64,000 bases of DNA from JBDTVS01 sp040007095. Its GTDB lineage: Bacteria > Acidobacteriota > Vicinamibacteria > Vicinamibacterales > CAVVIG01. The notes beneath the pieces are model-generated. The model saw only the letters and a list, made by a program, of their open reading frames with translations, had not been told where the DNA came from and ran no database searches. Every line of letters starts with the position of its first letter. Position 1 is the stretch's first letter. Both the position numbers and the translations under genes were made by a program. Location of the stretch: contig JBDTVS010000010.1 of the NCBI GenBank assembly GCA_040007095.1, forward strand, positions 1 to 64,000, in the 5' to 3' direction. Below are positions 43,850 through 51,763 of this stretch, piece after piece.

Positions 43850-45229
43850 TCAACCAACCGGCTCGCTCTTGGGTCGTTCCAGCTGAAATTTCTCGATGCG
43901 ATACCGGATCTGATCGCGATTGAGCCCCAGCAGCGCCGCGGCTTTCGTCTGGTTCCAACCGGCTCGTTCCAGCGCCTGGACGACCAGCGACCGCTCGAGC
44001 TGCTCGAGATCGATCCCGCCCGCGGGCAGCTGGACCTGATCCCCCAACCGCAGGGGTCCGGACGCCGCCGCCGGAAAGTCATCACGAGTGAGCGTGGCAC
44101 CTTCCGCCAGCAATATCGCCCGCTCGATAGCGTTGCGCAGCTCGCGAATGTTTCCGGGCCACGGGTAGCCTTCCAGGTACTGCATCGCCCCTGCGTCGAT
44201 CCCGCGCACCTTTTTCTTGAACTCGCTGTTGTAACTGTCGATATAGAAATCGACGAGCTGCGGGATGTCGTCCGCGCGCTCACGCAGGGGGGGCAACACG
44301 ATCGGCAACACGTTCAATCGATAGAAGAGGTCGTCGCGGAAGTGGCCCTGACGCACTTGCTCCTGCAGGTTGCGATTCGTGGCGGCGATGACCCGCACGT
44401 CGACGTGCAGGTCCACCGCTCCGCCCACCCGCTTGAACGACTTCTCCTCGAGAAATCGCAGCAGCTTGGCCTGGAGCGCGGGCACCATCTCTCCGATCTC
44501 GTCGAGAAACACGGTCCCGCCATCAGCCGATTCCAGCAGGCCCCGCTTCTGGCGATCCGCGCCAGTAAACGCGCCGCGCTCGTGGCCAAACAGCTCGCTC
44601 TCGAGCAGCGCCTCAGGCAGCGCGGAACACGTGATGTTCATGAACGGCCGGGCGGCACGCGCGCTCGCGTAGTGAAGGACTTTGGCTGCGAGATCCTTGC
44701 CGGTGCCGCTTTCGCCGGTCAGCAACACGGTCGAAGCCGGGCTCGCCGCGATCTTCTGCAGCAAGGCCCGCAAAGTCGTCATGGCCGCGCTGTCGCCAAC
44801 GATCCGATCGAAGCTGTACGGCCGGGCCTGCGTGGCGCGCAGGGCTCGCACCTCGCGGCGCAACCGCGTGGTTTCGAGCGCGGTTCCCACGAGCATCGCG
44901 ATTTCGTCGACGTTGAACGGCTTGTTGGCGTAGTGATACGCGCCATGCTTCATCGCCTCGACCGCCGTGTCGACGCTGACATATGCGGTGAGCAGGATGA
45001 CCAGCGTGTCGGGGTCGATCTCCTTGATCTGTTTCAGCACGGTCAGGCCATCCCCGTCGGGAAGCCGGTAGTCGAGCAGAACGAGATCGACGCCGTCGCG
45101 GCAGCGTTTCAGCGCCTCGGCCGCCGTGTCCGCCTCCAGGAGTCGATATCCCTCCTCCTGCAACCGCGTCGTCAGCGACCAACGGATGAGCTGCTCATCG
45201 TCGACGACCAGAATCGTGGGGGTGTGCAT
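43850..45229 (-). CDS. NtrC-family sigma54-dependent response regulator
   Basis: 459 residues: receiver (TILVVDDEQLIRWSL, LLDYRLPDGDGL, KPFNVDEI), AAA+ ATPase with Walker A GESGTGKD, the sigma54-contacting GAFTGA loop, Walker B VFLDEIGEM and the R-finger region, then a Fis-type helix-turn-helix (NQTKAAALLGLNRDQIRYRIEKF). This is a complete enhancer-binding activator that needs RpoN. The ATG at 45229 starts the receiver; the 10-codon extension upstream is unlikely. It follows the PAS kinase gene, with a 161-bp repeat between them. It is the obvious candidate for the sigma54 promoters found in 41.9-64 kb (inference). Confidence 0.95.
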   Translation of the reverse strand: MHTPTILVVDDEQLIRWSLTTRLQEEGYRLLEADTAAEALKRCRDGVDLVLLDYRLPDGDGLTVLKQIKEIDPDTLVILLTAYVSVDTAVEAMKHGAYHYANKPFNVDEIAMLVGTALETTRLRREVRALRATQARPYSFDRIVGDSAAMTTLRALLQKIAASPASTVLLTGESGTGKDLAAKVLHYASARAARPFMNITCSALPEALLESELFGHERGAFTGADRQKRGLLESADGGTVFLDEIGEMVPALQAKLLRFLEEKSFKRVGGAVDLHVDVRVIAATNRNLQEQVRQGHFRDDLFYRLNVLPIVLPPLRERADDIPQLVDFYIDSYNSEFKKKVRGIDAGAMQYLEGYPWPGNIRELRNAIERAILLAEGATLTRDDFPAAASGPLRLGDQVQLPAGGIDLEQLERSLVVQALERAGWNQTKAAALLGLNRDQIRYRIEKFQLERPKSEPVG

Positions 45230-45267
45230 GGTCACCAGTATAGAAGCACCGGCGCACACCGTTTGCT

Positions 45268-45428
45268 AGTGTCGTGTCTCAGAAGTTCGTTGGCAACTTT
45301 TCCGGGCGGGGCGCCCGGATCGCAAGGCGCGAGGAGCGCGCATATCGGGAATATGTAAGCGACGAGCAACGCCGCGAGGCGGGATGCCCCGCCGGGAAAA
45401 TGACAACCAACTTCTGAGACTCGACACT
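45268..45428. repeat. 161-bp TIR element, copy 2
   Basis: Same length, orientation and terminal inverted repeats as the element at 31064-31224; I count three base differences. It lies in the gap between the histidine kinase and NtrC-type regulator genes, and its right end supplies the kinase TAG stop codon on the minus strand. No coding capacity. Confidence 0.88.
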
Positions 45429-46881
45429 AGGGTGTCGGCAGCGGTAACGTAATGACGACCGTCGTGCCACCCTCGGGCGGACACGCGACCTCAATCGTCC
45501 CGTTGTGCGCTTCGATGAGACGCTTGACGGTCGATAGTCCGAGGCCGGTGCCGCGTGACTTCGTCGTCACGAACGGTGTGAACAGCTTGGCGCGAATCTC
45601 GGTTGGAATGCCCGGTCCGGTGTCGGCCACTTCGATTCGACCCGTACCCTCGGCGGACGACAGCGCCACCGCAATGGTGCCCTTCTGCCGCATCGCGTGG
45701 GCGCTGTTGAGGAACAGATTCAGGAAGACACTCTTCAACAATTCGGCGTCGGCCGCGATCGGTGGCAAGACGCCAGAGACGACTACGTCCACATCGCCAC
45801 GGCCGCCCTCTTGCCTCATGAGCGAGGCGGTCATCATCAGTAGAGCCGACACGTCAACGACCGTCGGCTTCGGGCGCGGCGGCCGCGCGAACAGCAACAG
45901 GTCGCGCACCAGCTGATTCAGCGCATCGAGGCGTGCGACGATGTCGGCGATGATTGGCACCTCGCGGGCCCCGGCCGGGAGGCGTCCGCCGATCACCTGG
46001 ATCGCGCCGCGGACCGCGGCGAGCGGATTCTTCACCTCGTGCGCAATCACGGCCGCCATTTCGCCGAGCCGCACGAGCGCCGCCTGCTCGCGCAGTTGCT
46101 CCTCGGCCTTCACTCGCGCACTCAAGTCGTGTAGCAGGCCGGTGAACTTGCGTTCTCCTCCGACGACCATTTCGCCGACCGACAGGTGCAACGGGAATGT
46201 GGAACCGTCTCTCCGTCGGCCGGATACTTCGCGCCCGATGCCGATGATCTTCGCGACGCCGGTGGACAGGTACCGGCTCATATACCGATCGTGCTCGTCG
46301 TGATAGGGCGACGGCATCAGCAGGTTGATGTTCTTCCCGATCACTTCTTGTGCGCTGTAGCCGAACAGTCGCTCAGCCGCCGGGTTGAAGCTCTCGATGT
46401 GTCCGCGCGAGTCGATCACGACGATCCCGTCCACCGCCGATTCGAGAATCGATCGCAGACGTGCCTCGCTGTCCCGGAGCTCCTGGACGTCCTTCTTGCG
46501 ATCGGTGATGTCTCGTCCGATCGCTGAAGCGCCGACCATATCTCCGGCCCGGTTCAGAATCGGCGAAATGCTCAACGAGACATCGAGCAGGCGGCCGGCT
46601 TTCGTCATCCTGACCGTCTCGACATTCCGAAAGCGCTCGCCCCTCTTGATGCGCACGAGGATCGCCGACAGCTCGTCGACCACTGAGGCCGGGACGATGA
46701 GGTAGATCGAGCGGCCGATGACCTCCGCCGCGGAATAGCCGTACATCCGTTCCGCGCCACCATTCCAGCTGAGGATCGTGCCCTCCAGGTCCTTCGCGAT
46801 GATGGCATCGTCCGAAGACTCGACAATGGCGGCCAGAGTGCGCGCGGCCTCCGCTTCAGAAGTCGTGAGTGGGTCGATCAT
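45427..46881 (-). CDS. PAS-domain sensor histidine kinase
   Basis: 484 residues, no membrane segment, so probably a soluble sensor. Two PAS domains with PAC-type ends (about 10-125 and 130-250; SSDDAIIAKDLEGTILSWNGGAERMYGYSA, SAVDGIVVIDSRGHIESFNPAAERLFGYSA), then HisKA with His in AVIAHEVKNPLAAVRGA, and HATPase_c with LNLFLNSAHAM, VADTGPGI and SRGTGLGLSTVK. The PAS domains lack obvious heme or flavin ligands. The first gene of the HK-regulator-receiver unit, preceded by a consensus sigma54 promoter at 47010-47025, which suggests autoregulation. Confidence 0.93.
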   Translation of the reverse strand: MIDPLTTSEAEAARTLAAIVESSDDAIIAKDLEGTILSWNGGAERMYGYSAAEVIGRSIYLIVPASVVDELSAILVRIKRGERFRNVETVRMTKAGRLLDVSLSISPILNRAGDMVGASAIGRDITDRKKDVQELRDSEARLRSILESAVDGIVVIDSRGHIESFNPAAERLFGYSAQEVIGKNINLLMPSPYHDEHDRYMSRYLSTGVAKIIGIGREVSGRRRDGSTFPLHLSVGEMVVGGERKFTGLLHDLSARVKAEEQLREQAALVRLGEMAAVIAHEVKNPLAAVRGAIQVIGGRLPAGAREVPIIADIVARLDALNQLVRDLLLFARPPRPKPTVVDVSALLMMTASLMRQEGGRGDVDVVVSGVLPPIAADAELLKSVFLNLFLNSAHAMRQKGTIAVALSSAEGTGRIEVADTGPGIPTEIRAKLFTPFVTTKSRGTGLGLSTVKRLIEAHNGTIEVACPPEGGTTVVITLPLPTP

Positions 46882-47009
46882 CGACTTCGTTTAGGAATAG
46901 GGACCGCTCAGAATACTCGATCGCCAGGGATCCGCACCAACACCCTCGCCGTCAGGCATCAGGCGCGCGAATTCATACACCAGCCTTCTTTCACTCCGTC
47001 ATCGTTCAT

Positions 47010-47025
47010 CGCAACCGTCGTGCCA
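47010..47025 (-). promoter_or_regulatory. Consensus sigma54 promoter for the kinase gene (TGGCAC-N5-TTGCG)
   Basis: Read on the minus strand: TGGCACG, four more bases, then TTGCG; GG and GC are 12 bp apart. The -12 end lies about 130 bp upstream of the kinase ATG. Confidence 0.8.
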
Positions 47026-47178
47026 GCGGAGCCGATGAGTTCTGCTCGTTTTCTTGTCTTGCGCGGCGCAGAGGCACGGCACATACCATCCGCCAGGGTG
47101 GCGGTTGCCACATTCCTCGCCGCACTTCGCCGGAAGGTCTCTGCAGCGTCGCGGAACGGGGATTATTTCTGATGAGCT

Positions 47179-47192
47179 GGGAAGAAGTTCCC
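47179..47192. promoter_or_regulatory. Palindrome GGGAAGAAGTTCCC between divergent promoters
   Basis: Perfect 5-bp arms around GAAG, about 77 bp upstream of the plus-strand -12 element and 160 bp upstream of the minus-strand one: a typical distance range for an enhancer-binding site. Confidence 0.4.
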
Positions 47193-47249
47193 GGCCTCGA
47201 CGCGCCCGTCCGGTAAGCGCAGGGGGGCAGGCGCCAGGTCACAGGGCCA

Positions 47250-47265
47250 TGGTCTCCGCGTTGCA
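47250..47265 (+). promoter_or_regulatory. Sigma54 promoter candidate (TGGTCT-N5-TTGCA)
   Basis: GG at 47251-47252 and GC at 47263-47264 are 12 bp apart; the -12 block is consensus and the -24 block shares TGG. The start of the HAD-HerA gene is only about 13 nt downstream of the expected transcription start. Confidence 0.5.
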
Positions 47266-47287
47266 AAAGAGACCTCAGAGCCTCCCG

Positions 47288-49018
47288 ATGAAGTTGTCAG
47301 CGTTCGTCCTCGACTACGACGGCACGATAGCGGTCGACGGCGTATTCGAGCCAGCCGTGCGCGAGGCGATCGCTGTCGTGCGGCGGCGGGGCATCGTCGT
47401 GATTCTCGCGACCGGTCGGCAACTGTCCGCCTTGCAGCAGGCAGCCGGAGATTTGACGTGCTTCGATGTGGTCGTCGCCGAGAACGGCGCGATCCTGGAT
47501 TTCCCGGCCAGCGGACGACACGCAACGCTGGCCCATCCGCCAAGTCCCACCTTTCTGGGCGAATTGCGAACCCGCGAGGTGAACTTCACCGTTGGGGAGT
47601 GCGTCGTCGAGGCGGACGCCTCTGCCGCGCCCATCATCTTGCAGGTCGTCCGAGCCCTCGAGCTTCCCTTGACGCTGCTATTCAACCGAGGCCGCCTCAT
47701 GGTGCTTCCGATTGGGGTTGCAAAGTCGACCGGCCTGCGCCAGGCGCTTCGCGCGTTACGCATCTCCGTGCACAACACGGTCGCGATTGGAGACGCGGAA
47801 AACGACCACGATCTCCTCGATGCCTGCGAAGTCGGATCGGCCGTCGAATGGGGCAGCGCGGCGCTGAAAGCGGCGGCCGACGAGGTCGTGCCAGGCTCCG
47901 GCCCTGCCGCGGTCGCCCGTTACATACGCCGCCTGGCCGACCAGCCCAGGCTGTCAGCCGCGCAGATGGGGCGTCGGCGTCTCCTGCTCGGCTACGAGCA
48001 AGACGGCTCGAAGGTCTCGCTCGCGGTGCGGGGACGGACAATTCTCGTGGCGGGCGAGCCCGGCTCCGGGAAGTCGCAACTTGCTGGTCTTCTCTGCGAA
48101 CAACTGATCCTGCAGGGGTATTGCGTCTGTATCGTTGATCCGGAGGGAGACTACGAATCGCTCTCGTCGTTGCCCAACGTCATCACGCTCGGCGGGGACG
48201 AACCCCCACCCAATGCGCGCGAGCTCGCCAGAACCCTGGAGCATCCCGACGCGAGCGTCGTCATCGACCTGTCGAAGCGGTGTCAGCGTGACAAGATCGG
48301 CTACGTTCGGACACTCCTGCCGGTCCTGGTCGCGCTCCGACGTCGGACCGGTCTCCCACACAAGATCCTGCTCGACGAGGCGCATTATTTCCTGGCGGAT
48401 GTCGCCCACACGGAGCTGATTGATCCTGCACTGGCCGGGTACATCGTCGTCACCTACCGCGTTTCAGCGCTCGACCCCGCCATCAGGAAGATGGGAGATG
48501 CGGTCACCCTGGTCACCCGAGAGGCCGATGAGGCGGAAGCGGCGACCCTGCTCGCGATGTGCAGACCATCGCCGGTAGATAGCGGCGAATTATTCCGCCA
48601 TCTTCAGGTCAACGAAGCGGCGCTGCTGCCGGGGGTCACGGAGTCGAACGGCCGGATTCGACGATTCATGATTGCCCCCCGACTGACCGCGCACGTCCGC
48701 CACCGGACCAAGTACATCGATATGCCAGTGGACAGCGACAAAGCCTTCAGGTTCGGGGACGGCAAACAGGCCGAGCCGTCCGCACGCACGCTCCGTGAGT
48801 TTGTTGGACTGTTGCTCAAGCTGTCTCCTGACGTCTTGTCAGGGCATCTGCAGCGGCATGATCTGTCGCGCTGGATCGGGGATGTCTTTCGCGATCGACA
48901 TCTCGCCCTGCGGATGCGGACACTCGAGTCCCGCATCGTGACGGACGAGCCGGCCGACGTCGCCCGGGCGATCGCGCAGACGATTCGTGCGCGTTACGAA
49001 ACGTCTGCGACGGCGTGA
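47288..49018 (+). CDS. Fusion of HAD phosphatase and HerA-like ATPase
   Basis: 576 residues. Residues 1-215 form a Cof-type HAD hydrolase: catalytic DYDGT near 9-13, TGRQ, and the metal site GDAENDHDLLDA near 167. A linker leads to a RecA-like ATPase with Walker A GEPGSGKS near 256-263, VDPEGDYESL, and Walker B KILLDEAHYFL near 358, the pattern of DUF87/HerA-type proteins. The two activities are in one frame and both sets of key residues look intact. Residues 450-576 carry no known domain. ATG 47288 starts the HAD core; the long upstream extension is unlikely. Confidence 0.85.
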   Translation: MKLSAFVLDYDGTIAVDGVFEPAVREAIAVVRRRGIVVILATGRQLSALQQAAGDLTCFDVVVAENGAILDFPASGRHATLAHPPSPTFLGELRTREVNFTVGECVVEADASAAPIILQVVRALELPLTLLFNRGRLMVLPIGVAKSTGLRQALRALRISVHNTVAIGDAENDHDLLDACEVGSAVEWGSAALKAAADEVVPGSGPAAVARYIRRLADQPRLSAAQMGRRRLLLGYEQDGSKVSLAVRGRTILVAGEPGSGKSQLAGLLCEQLILQGYCVCIVDPEGDYESLSSLPNVITLGGDEPPPNARELARTLEHPDASVVIDLSKRCQRDKIGYVRTLLPVLVALRRRTGLPHKILLDEAHYFLADVAHTELIDPALAGYIVVTYRVSALDPAIRKMGDAVTLVTREADEAEAATLLAMCRPSPVDSGELFRHLQVNEAALLPGVTESNGRIRRFMIAPRLTAHVRHRTKYIDMPVDSDKAFRFGDGKQAEPSARTLREFVGLLLKLSPDVLSGHLQRHDLSRWIGDVFRDRHLALRMRTLESRIVTDEPADVARAIAQTIRARYETSATA

Positions 49019-49083
49019 ACGCGTCAACGCCCTGGAAGATCCGGATGGGCCGACTGCCTTCGCGGCGCACCAGGAGGACGACG

Positions 49084-49239
49084 ATGAAGATCCTGCTTCA
49101 GCGGCCACTACCTCTTTACGAACGTCTGGGATCAAGCAAGGTGCACATTGGCACGCAGTGGCCTCGCACGGGTCGAGAATTCGATAGGAACACCGTGGTT
49201 GGTACGTGTGAGCACTGCATTGATGTCGCCGCGAAATAG
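49084..49239 (+). CDS. Small protein with CxxC motif
   Basis: 51 residues: MKILLQRPLPLYERLGSSK to CEHCIDVAAK. A strong ribosome binding site, AGGAGG, lies 6 bp upstream of ATG 49084. No family is recognised. The CEHC motif and soluble composition would suit a small metal- or redox-linked protein, but this is a guess. Confidence 0.45.
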   Translation: MKILLQRPLPLYERLGSSKVHIGTQWPRTGREFDRNTVVGTCEHCIDVAAK

Positions 49240-49327
49240 TTCGCATGTCGCCGAGCAAAATCTCGCATTGCCAGACGGGCGGGATTGGGCGCCGCGCACA
49301 CCGTCGACCGCGGCGCCGCTCGCATCG

Positions 49328-49343
49328 TGGCACTGACATTGCT
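49328..49343 (+). promoter_or_regulatory. Perfect sigma54 promoter (TGGCAC-N5-TTGCT)
   Basis: TGGCAC at 49328-49333 and TTGCT at 49339-49343, with GG and GC 12 bp apart. Expected start near 49354, just ahead of ATG 49368. Confidence 0.88.
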
Positions 49344-49367
49344 CAAGGCACTGACCGGGAGTGTGTG

Positions 49368-49868
49368 ATGGATCTGTTGCGTGCGGTCGAAGCGAGTCAC
49401 TTCTCCGAGTGGGTGCGAGAGTCGGGATCGATCTGGTCGTACCCGACGATCATCTTCCTTCATTCCGTCGGCCTGGCCATCATCGTCGGCTTGAGCACGG
49501 CCATCGATCTCCGAGTGCTCGGCTTCGCTCCGGATCTCCCGGTGGCGCCGATGGAGAAGCTCTTTCCGATCATGTGGGCCGGCTTCTGGGTCAACGCCGT
49601 GTCAGGCGTGTTCCTCGCGGCGGCCGACGCGCCCGCGATGATGACCAGCTGGCTGTTTCTCCTCAAGATGGCAATCATCGGTTTCGCATTGGTCACGATG
49701 GTTTCCTTGAGGCGAGAGTTGTTTCGTCCGCCGACGTCCGGCCGCGTGATGTCGGGCACCGCGAAAGCGCTGGCCGTGACGTCGCTCCTGCTGTGGACCG
49801 GGGCGATCACGGCGGGACGACTCACCGCGTACCTGGGGCCAAGCGCAGAAATCAAAGGTGTCCACTGA
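49368..49868 (+). CDS. Four-TM membrane protein (tandem copy 1)
   Basis: 166 residues with four hydrophobic helices (about 20-45, 62-85, 90-112 and 128-150). The pattern FLHSVGLAIIVGLSTAIDLRVLGF recurs in the next gene as TLHFIGMAMLIGIVGLLDLRMLGL, so the two are paralogs. Possibly DUF6644-like, but I am not certain of that assignment. The next gene starts inside its stop codon (TGATG), so the pair is translationally coupled. It lies 25 bp downstream of a perfect sigma54 promoter. Confidence 0.82.
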   Translation: MDLLRAVEASHFSEWVRESGSIWSYPTIIFLHSVGLAIIVGLSTAIDLRVLGFAPDLPVAPMEKLFPIMWAGFWVNAVSGVFLAAADAPAMMTSWLFLLKMAIIGFALVTMVSLRRELFRPPTSGRVMSGTAKALAVTSLLLWTGAITAGRLTAYLGPSAEIKGVH

Positions 49869-50365
49869 TGGTGAGATCGCTGTCGATCTGGCTGCACGGC
49901 ACGAACCTGTCGTGGGCGGCCCGTGGCGGGCTGCCGTGGCTCTGGCCTCTCTGCGAGACGCTGCATTTCATCGGCATGGCCATGCTCATCGGGATCGTCG
50001 GCCTGCTCGATCTGCGGATGCTGGGACTCCTGAAGGGGTTGCCGCTGCGTCCGCTGCAGCGGCTGCTCCCGTGGGGTGTTGCGGGCTTTGTCATCAACCT
50101 CCTCACGGGAATCACCTTCTACTCGGGCGACCCCTTCCAGTACATCGACAACAACGTCTTCTGGCTGAAAATGGGGTTCATCGCGCTGGCAGGCGTCAAC
50201 GTCCTCCTGTTCTATGCGACCGGTCTCAGTGACCGCGTGAATCAGGTCGGCGCTGGCGAGCGTGTGCCTGGCGCGGCGCGTGCCGTGGCGGCTGCATCGC
50301 TCCTGCTGTGGCTCGGCGTCATCTACTGGGGCCGGATGCTGCCGTTTCTCGGCGGCGCGTTCTGA
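49868..50365 (+). CDS. Four-TM membrane protein (tandem copy 2)
   Basis: 165 residues, four helices at about 28-48, 62-88, 98-120 and 136-158. Conserved His in TLHF and an Asp in LLDLR lie inside the first helix region, as in copy 1; such buried His residues in paired small membrane proteins can bind heme or quinone, but no CxxCH or obvious heme pattern is present. Start ATG 49868 overlaps the previous stop. Confidence 0.82.
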   Translation: MVRSLSIWLHGTNLSWAARGGLPWLWPLCETLHFIGMAMLIGIVGLLDLRMLGLLKGLPLRPLQRLLPWGVAGFVINLLTGITFYSGDPFQYIDNNVFWLKMGFIALAGVNVLLFYATGLSDRVNQVGAGERVPGAARAVAAASLLLWLGVIYWGRMLPFLGGAF

Positions 50366-50422
50366 GGGAACTGCCGAACACGGATCCGCTGACCATTGAG
50401 TCACGACAGACGCGGAGCGCTT

Positions 50423-50650
50423 TTATCTGCTGCCACCGGCGCGCACGTAGGCGTCACTGGGCGTCCGCCTGAGGAATTTTGCGGCGACAAGCGCCGCGAG
50501 CACCGCATCACAGCTGGCCGCATCGAGATTCCACAATCGGCGTACCTGTCGCTCGGTCAAAATCATGCCGGGCATCTCAATGTACTCAGCTTGGACGAGG
50601 CGAATACAATCCGACACCGTCACGGTGGACGCGGATGCGAGCATGACCAT
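50423..50650 (-). CDS. Small winged-helix-like protein
   Basis: 75 residues. The pattern RLVQAEYIEMPGMILTERQVRRLWNLDAASCDAVLAALVAAKFLRRTPSDAYVRA matches a common small acidobacterial family (recollection) whose shape looks like a short winged helix: two helices, then a hairpin with FLRR. No function is established. It is divergent from the DHOD-like gene and has its own strong sigma54 promoter on the minus strand (50696-50711), 47 bp upstream of its start. Confidence 0.7.
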   Translation of the reverse strand: MVMLASASTVTVSDCIRLVQAEYIEMPGMILTERQVRRLWNLDAASCDAVLAALVAAKFLRRTPSDAYVRAGGSR

Positions 50651-50695
50651 TCCCTCGTGTTCGGAAAAAAGGCGACTGGCGATTGCTTGCGGTTC

Positions 50696-50711
50696 AGCAA
50701 CCCTCGTGCCA
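50696..50711 (-). promoter_or_regulatory. Consensus sigma54 promoter (minus strand)
   Basis: Read on the minus strand: TGGCACG, four bases, then TTGCT; GG and GC are 12 bp apart. It faces the 75-residue protein at 50423-50650. Confidence 0.85.
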
Positions 50712-50726
50712 GGGGAACCGTGCCGA

Positions 50727-50742
50727 CGGCACAGACCGTGCG
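50727..50742 (+). promoter_or_regulatory. Sigma54 promoter candidate (CGGCAC-N5-GTGCG)
   Basis: GG at 50728-50729 and GC at 50740-50741, 12 bp apart. Expected start near 50752, 19 bp before ATG 50771. Confidence 0.55.
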
Positions 50743-50770
50743 TAGTGGTGGGGTGTCAGGAGAGCCCGTC

Positions 50771-51763
50771 ATGGACACCGCCACCTCCTTTCTCGGATTT
50801 CGCCTGCCGCATCCCTTCATCGCCGGCGCCTCGCCGCTCGGCTTTCATCTCGACACGATCAAGCGGCTCGAGGACGGCGGGTGCGCCGCGCTCGTGCTCC
50901 CGTCGCTATTCGAGGAGCAGATCACGTTCGCCCGCACGGGACACATCCATCAGCGCGATGCACTCGGTGCCGAATGGGCCGCCTGGCTCGCGCCTTTCCC
51001 GGGCGCCGACGACTACGCCCTAACGCCCGACGACTACGCCGCCCATATCGCTCGCGTGAAGCAATCCGTCGCGGTGCCGGTCATCGCGTCGTTGAATGGC
51101 TCGACCGGTCAGTCGTGGCTGACGTTTGCTCGCATCGTCGAGCAGGCTGGTGCTGATGCCCTCGAATTGAACCTCTACCAGGTGGTCACCGACTTGAGCG
51201 TGCAGGGGAATGCCGTCGAGCACGAGCTCGCCGGCGCCGTCCGCGAGCTGAAGCGGGTGCTGAAAATCCCCATCGCCGTGAAAGTTTCCCCATTCTTCGC
51301 GGCGTTCGGCAATGTCGCCCGACAGTTGGACAGAGCCGGTGCCGACGCCATCGTCCTGTTCAACCGCTTCTACCAGCCGGACATCGACACCGCAACCTTG
51401 AAGGCGACCCTCCGAGTCGAGCTGTCGAGCAGCGCCGAACTGCTCGTCCGCCTGCGGTGGCTGGCCATTCTTCACGGTCGTGTCCGGCCTAACCTGGTGG
51501 TCACGGGTGGCATCGCGGCACCCGACGACGGGATCAAGGCGCTGCTGGCGGGGGCCGACACCGTGCAGATGGTTTCGGCCATTCTGACCCAAGGGCCCGG
51601 ATATTTCACGGTCATGCGCGAAGCCCTTGAACGCTGGATGGAACATCACAGGTTCAACCGATTGACCGAGATGCGCGGGCTTCTCAGTCTGAAGCAGGTC
51701 GTTGACCCGGGCGCCTTCGAGCGGGCGAACTACATCCGCACGCTCCAGAGCTGGGGGGGCTGA
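50771..51763 (+). CDS. Dihydroorotate-dehydrogenase-like protein
   Basis: 330 residues with the DHODH TIM-barrel and FMN-binding pattern: FIAGASPLGFHLDTIKRLED, VIASLNGSTGQSW, ALELNLYQV, IPIAVKVSPFF, and VVTGGIAAPDDGIKALLAGADTVQM. Proteins of this branch are usually annotated as dihydroorotate-dehydrogenase-like and are not in pyrimidine operons; the usual NxYxxPTD loop is altered to NLYQVVTD. ATG 50771 starts the barrel; the frame is open far upstream but passes through the promoter region. The next gene starts within its stop (TGATG), so the two are coupled. Confidence 0.87.
   Translation: MDTATSFLGFRLPHPFIAGASPLGFHLDTIKRLEDGGCAALVLPSLFEEQITFARTGHIHQRDALGAEWAAWLAPFPGADDYALTPDDYAAHIARVKQSVAVPVIASLNGSTGQSWLTFARIVEQAGADALELNLYQVVTDLSVQGNAVEHELAGAVRELKRVLKIPIAVKVSPFFAAFGNVARQLDRAGADAIVLFNRFYQPDIDTATLKATLRVELSSSAELLVRLRWLAILHGRVRPNLVVTGGIAAPDDGIKALLAGADTVQMVSAILTQGPGYFTVMREALERWMEHHRFNRLTEMRGLLSLKQVVDPGAFERANYIRTLQSWGG

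Larger units (their letters stand above)
46882..47287. other. 406-bp divergent regulatory region
   Basis: No gene. It holds two divergent sigma54-type promoters (47010-47025 minus, 47250-47265 plus) and a GGGAA/TTCCC palindrome at 47179-47192 between them. Confidence 0.55.

Noticed and set aside
49150..49170. TGGCAC-like sequence at about 49150 as a sigma54 promoter
   Set aside because: The expected GC at -12 is CC, so the essential dinucleotide is missing.
50677..50693. TGGCGATTGCTTGC at about 50677 as a sigma54 promoter
   Set aside because: GG and GC are 11 bp apart instead of 12.
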